Below are positions 7,715-9,985 of a DNA stretch of 9,985 bases, one piece after another. The stretch covers positions 1 to 9,985 of the forward strand of contig CANHKH010000080.1 of assembly GCA_947460165.1 (NCBI GenBank), read 5' to 3'. The number at the start of each line of letters is the position of its first letter. Within the stretch, counting starts at the first letter, position 1. Both the position numbers and the translations under genes were made by a program. The DNA is from Comamonadaceae bacterium (GTDB lineage Bacteria; Pseudomonadota; Gammaproteobacteria; Burkholderiales; Burkholderiaceae_C). A model generated the notes under the pieces. It had not been told where the DNA came from and ran no database searches. It saw only the letters and a list, made by a program, of their open reading frames with translations.

Positions 7715-8520
7715 ATCCCCTGAACTTCACCCCCCCAGCCGGCTTTGACAGCTTGGCCCAAGCTTGCGCGCAGGCGCGTGCGCAATGGCCGGGGCTGCCG
7801 GCCATTGCCCAGGCCTGCAGCCACAGCCTGGGACTCGCACAGCTGGAGGCACAGGAGGCGGTCCACGATGATGTGGCCGCCATGCTGCGCTTTGTGCATG
7901 CGGTGGCCCACGACCTGGAGACCCTGGGCCGCAACTGGCCACAAGGCCTGGAGCCTGCCTACCACAACCGCTTGCACACGGCCGACGTGATGTTCACGCT
8001 CACGGCTTTGCTGCACGGCCAGCAGGCCCCTGCTCAGCCGGCGGCCAGACCTTGGGCGGCGGCCTGTTTGGCAGCCGCTGTGGCGCATGATTTTGGCCAC
8101 CCGGGCGGCACCAACGCCCAGCCTTTTGAGTTGGAGAGCCGGTCGTGGCAAGCGCTGGCCGAGCACACCAGCGCCTTGCCCCAGCCTTGGCGCGGGCGCA
8201 TCGAGTCGCTGATCTTGCACACCGACCCCCTGACCGTGCAGGCCAACCACCTGCGGGTGGCCAGCCAGGCCTTTGACTGGACCTTGCCGTGGTGCCAGGT
8301 GCTGCTCAACGAGGCCGACATATTGCTTAGCGCCAGCGCGCGCTTTGGCCCTGGGCTGGGCCAGGCTTTGGCACAAGAGTGGCAGCGTGCGGGCGTGGCC
8401 GCCCATGCCGTGGTGGCCACGCCGGCCGGCCGGGTCCAGTTTTTGCGTTCGATTCGGTTTTCCAGCCCTGCGGCGCTGGCCTTGGGGCTGCCTGAGCAGG
8501 TGCAGCAGCAGTTGCTTTGA
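7711..8520 (+). CDS. Class I (animal-type) 3',5'-cyclic nucleotide phosphodiesterase
   Basis: Predicted to hydrolyse cAMP to AMP in the cytoplasm, ending the signal made by the preceding cyclase. The 269-residue protein carries the class I PDE signature: YHNRLHTADV (84-93), with H85 as presumptive catalytic acid and H89 as metal ligand, then VAHDFGHPGGTN (124-135) with metal ligands H126/D127 and H130. D203 in LLNEADIL is a candidate for the fourth metal ligand, and E151 in LAEHTS may match the family's conserved Glu. There are no GAF, PAS or membrane segments. It is shorter than the usual catalytic domain of about 330 residues, chiefly after HPGGTN and at the C-terminus. The invariant nucleotide-clamp Gln of animal enzymes is not obvious: the region EWQRAG (223-228) has no clear equivalent, so activity and substrate preference are less certain. 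The ATG overlaps the cyclase stop (ATGA), implying translational coupling. The alternative label, generic HD-domain hydrolase, fits the motifs less well. Confidence 0.85.
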   Translation: MNPLNFTPPAGFDSLAQACAQARAQWPGLPAIAQACSHSLGLAQLEAQEAVHDDVAAMLRFVHAVAHDLETLGRNWPQGLEPAYHNRLHTADVMFTLTALLHGQQAPAQPAARPWAAACLAAAVAHDFGHPGGTNAQPFELESRSWQALAEHTSALPQPWRGRIESLILHTDPLTVQANHLRVASQAFDWTLPWCQVLLNEADILLSASARFGPGLGQALAQEWQRAGVAAHAVVATPAGRVQFLRSIRFSSPAALALGLPEQVQQQLL

Positions 8521-8581
8521 GTGGTGGCTTTGAGCGTGAGGCGCTGAGCTTTTTCAGTCTATTTTTGCGAGTGTGAATGCC

Positions 8582-9058
8582 ATGAATTTTTCTGTGGACC
8601 TGGCCAAGGTCGCGGCCATGGGCAACCTGCCGCCTTACTCCCAAGAGGCCATGGACGCCTATGTGCGCCTGGGCTTGAGCAGCGAGGACCGCCTGTACTA
8701 CCAGCTGGTCAGCGAGCTGTCGCTGGACTCGGCCGCCTTTGTGCCCGGTCGCACCTTGTGCGTGGCGGGTCAGCCTGTGAGCGAAGCCTATGTGGTGCGC
8801 CAAGGCGAGTTGGAGGTGCTCAGCGAAGGCGCGCGTTACCGCGTGGGGCCGGGTGCCGTCTTGGGGCTGGCCGCTGGCCTGGCCGATGTGCCGCACAACA
8901 TGACGGCCACCGCACTGACGGTGGTGACTGCCAGCGTCATTCCCATCTTCAAGGCCCTCAAGGGCATAGGCAGTTTTCACCCGGGTTTGCGCGGCATCAA
9001 CCGCAACACCGTGGTGCGCATCCTCAACCTCAACGCCGTGCCGGAGTCCTTGAAATGA
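8582..9058 (+). CDS. Degenerate cyclic-nucleotide-binding (CNB) domain protein
   Basis: A 158-residue soluble protein with a short N-terminal region of about 45 residues and then a CNB-type beta-roll. The roll shows the pattern PGRTLCVAGQPVSEAYVVRQ (55-74) followed by GELEVL. The phosphate-binding cassette expected at about 91-111 reads LGLAAGLADVPHNMTATA. It lacks the FGE glutamate and the arginine that bind cyclic nucleotide, so ligand binding is doubtful. There is no DNA-binding domain, so it is not a CRP-like regulator. The ATG at 8582 was preferred to an in-frame GTG at 8573 because GAG at 8569-8571 is correctly spaced only for the ATG. It lies 61 bp after the PDE gene and overlaps the next CNB gene by 4 bp. 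A structural or partner role for the second CNB protein is inferred from this coupling; the output is unknown. Confidence 0.8.
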   Translation: MNFSVDLAKVAAMGNLPPYSQEAMDAYVRLGLSSEDRLYYQLVSELSLDSAAFVPGRTLCVAGQPVSEAYVVRQGELEVLSEGARYRVGPGAVLGLAAGLADVPHNMTATALTVVTASVIPIFKALKGIGSFHPGLRGINRNTVVRILNLNAVPESLK

Positions 9059-9402
9059 GCGGGTTTGTGGAAGCCAGTTTTGCGCCAGGCACCCATTTGT
9101 TTGAGGCCGGCCAAGCGGCAGACAAGTTCTACATCATCAAGCAAGGCACGGTGGAGCTGCTCGACAGCAAAACCGGCCAGGTCTTTGCCACCTTGACGGC
9201 CGGCCAGCCCTTTGGCGAGCAGGCGGTGCTGGCCGGTGGCGCACGCAGCGCCACCGCGCGGGCCAAAGAGGCCACGGTCTGCATGGAGCTGACGGCCGGT
9301 GGCTTGCAGCAAGTGCTCTCCAAAGAGTCGGACATCAACCGCATTGTTTTTCGCGCGCTGCTGCTGCAGCTGTGCATGGCCAACCAGTTGCGCAAGACCT
9401 GA
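9055..9402 (+). CDS. Stand-alone cyclic-nucleotide-binding (CNB) domain protein, cAMP-type
   Basis: A 115-residue protein consisting almost only of one CNB domain, probably a cytoplasmic cAMP receptor. The beta-roll pattern is PGTHLFEAGQAADKFYIIKQ (11-30) then GTVELL. The phosphate-binding cassette FGEQAVLAGGARSATARA (53-70) keeps the glutamate (E55) that contacts ribose and the R64-S65-A66 that binds the cyclic phosphate, as in CRP and protein kinase A subunits. A C-terminal helix (about 95-112) may be the lid. No helix-turn-helix, kinase or channel part is attached, so it must act through a partner. Its ATG overlaps the stop of the preceding degenerate CNB gene (ATGA), suggesting a complex made in equal amounts. 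Family assignment is secure; its ligand and target are inferred. Confidence 0.88.
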   Translation: MSGFVEASFAPGTHLFEAGQAADKFYIIKQGTVELLDSKTGQVFATLTAGQPFGEQAVLAGGARSATARAKEATVCMELTAGGLQQVLSKESDINRIVFRALLLQLCMANQLRKT

Positions 9403-9586
9403 GGGCGGGGCGGGCTGGACTCTGTGCGCTCAGGCTGCCCTCCTGCCCTGCGGCCCACAAGCCACAAGTGGTCATCGGGAAAAACTGGTGCTCAGCGGGG
9501 TTTTGACCCAAACTCTGCGCACTGCCCGCCGCTTTCAACTGGACCCTGCCCCTGTCCTACAGGGCCCATCACCGCCACACACCACC
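9403..9586. other. Intergenic gap after the cAMP module
   Basis: A gap of 184 bp separates the second CNB gene from the last gene. It contains a short tandem repeat CCACAAG-CCACAAG near 9458-9471, but no convincing hairpin with a following T-run and no clear promoter was seen. The gap suggests that the gene run may end here, but the sequence does not prove it. Confidence 0.4.
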
Positions 9587-9985
9587 ATGACCCACACACG
9601 CAGCGCCAACGCCGTCCGCCTGGAATTTGCAGCCGGCTCTTTGGTGCAGACCAACCTCTCGGGCGCGGCCTTCACGGGGGACTGGCTGTGGGTGGCGGGC
9701 GACGAGGCGTGTGGCCTGGACCGTTTGCGCCGGCTGGACCCCGTGGGCCGTGAAAGCTTGCGCTTTGGCGAGGTGCGCGACTTTCCTCTGGCTCAATTGC
9801 TGGACCTGCCGGGCGCCGCTGACGAAGAAGCCGACCTGGAGGGCATGGCCGTGGCCGACGGCTACCTGTGGGTGGTGGGCTCACACGGGCTCAAGCGCAA
9901 GAACACCAAGCCCGAGCGCTCTCACGCCGACAACGCCAAACGGCTGGCCAAGGTGGCGCTGGACGGCAACCGGCGCCTGCTGGCC
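9587..9985 (+). CDS. DUF3616-type protein, 5' part (runs off the window)
   Basis: An open frame starts with ATG at 9587 and continues without a stop to the last base, giving the first 133 residues. It shows the pattern of DUF3616 proteins, whose predicted fold is a repeat-based beta structure: TGDWLWVAGDE (30-40), EADLEGMAVADGYLWVVGSH (81-100) and LKRKN (102-106). No signal peptide is visible. The biochemical function of this family is not known to me. No strong ribosome binding site precedes the ATG; the nearest purine run, AGGG, is more than 20 bases away, so the start could be internal to a differently annotated gene. The 184-bp gap and the unrelated domain suggest that it is separate from the chemosensory/cAMP genes. 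Confidence 0.75.
   Translation, partial: MTHTRSANAVRLEFAAGSLVQTNLSGAAFTGDWLWVAGDEACGLDRLRRLDPVGRESLRFGEVRDFPLAQLLDLPGAADEEADLEGMAVADGYLWVVGSHGLKRKNTKPERSHADNAKRLAKVALDGNRRLLA

Noticed and set aside
8545..8567. A terminator between the PDE and the first CNB gene (GCTGAG-CTTT-TTCAGT followed by CTATTTTT)
   Set aside because: The stem has only six pairs, two of them G-T wobbles, and the T-run is interrupted. It is too weak to call and would split a functionally coherent gene run.
9458..9471. Tandem CCACAAG repeat in the gap before the last gene
   Set aside because: There are only two copies, with no matching site elsewhere noticed and no link to a known regulator.
1..9985. CRISPR arrays, tRNA or rRNA genes, insertion sequences
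   Set aside because: No regularly spaced repeats, cloverleaf-like sequence, transposase motif or terminal inverted repeats were seen.

Overview
The window is GC-rich throughout its coding parts. The protein sequences look like a betaproteobacterium of the order Burkholderiales, most likely Comamonadaceae-like; this rests on codon use and protein flavour only, because there is no rRNA or other taxonomic marker. All genes lie on the + strand and are tightly packed. From cheA to the second cyclic-nucleotide-binding protein (about 76-9402) the layout looks like one long operon.

Region 1 (76-6525) is a chemosensory core: cheA (hybrid-free histidine kinase), cheW (adaptor), a membrane chemoreceptor (MCP), cheR (methyltransferase) and cheB (methylesterase). 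No cheY, cheZ, cheD or flagellar gene is present. Region 2 (6530-9402) follows only 4 bp after cheB and is a cyclic-nucleotide module. It holds a response-regulator receiver fused to a class III adenylate cyclase, a small class I (animal-type) 3',5'-cyclic nucleotide phosphodiesterase, and two single-domain cyclic-nucleotide-binding (CNB) proteins. The first CNB has a degenerate binding cassette and the second an intact cAMP-type cassette. Two gene joints are 4-bp ATGA overlaps. Region 3 (9587-end) is the 5' part of a DUF3616-type gene after a 184-bp gap; it is probably not part of the system.

The inferred circuit is: periplasmic or membrane signal -> MCP -> CheA/CheW -> phosphoryl transfer to the receiver of the cyclase (the only stand-alone output receiver here) -> cAMP made -> read by the CNB pair. 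The PDE would remove cAMP, and CheR/CheB would adapt the receptor. It is a candidate 'alternative cellular function' chemosensory pathway whose direct output is cAMP synthesis rather than a flagellar switch. Each family assignment is well supported by motifs. The wiring between them is inference from gene order, the lack of cheY in the window and the complete catalytic residues.
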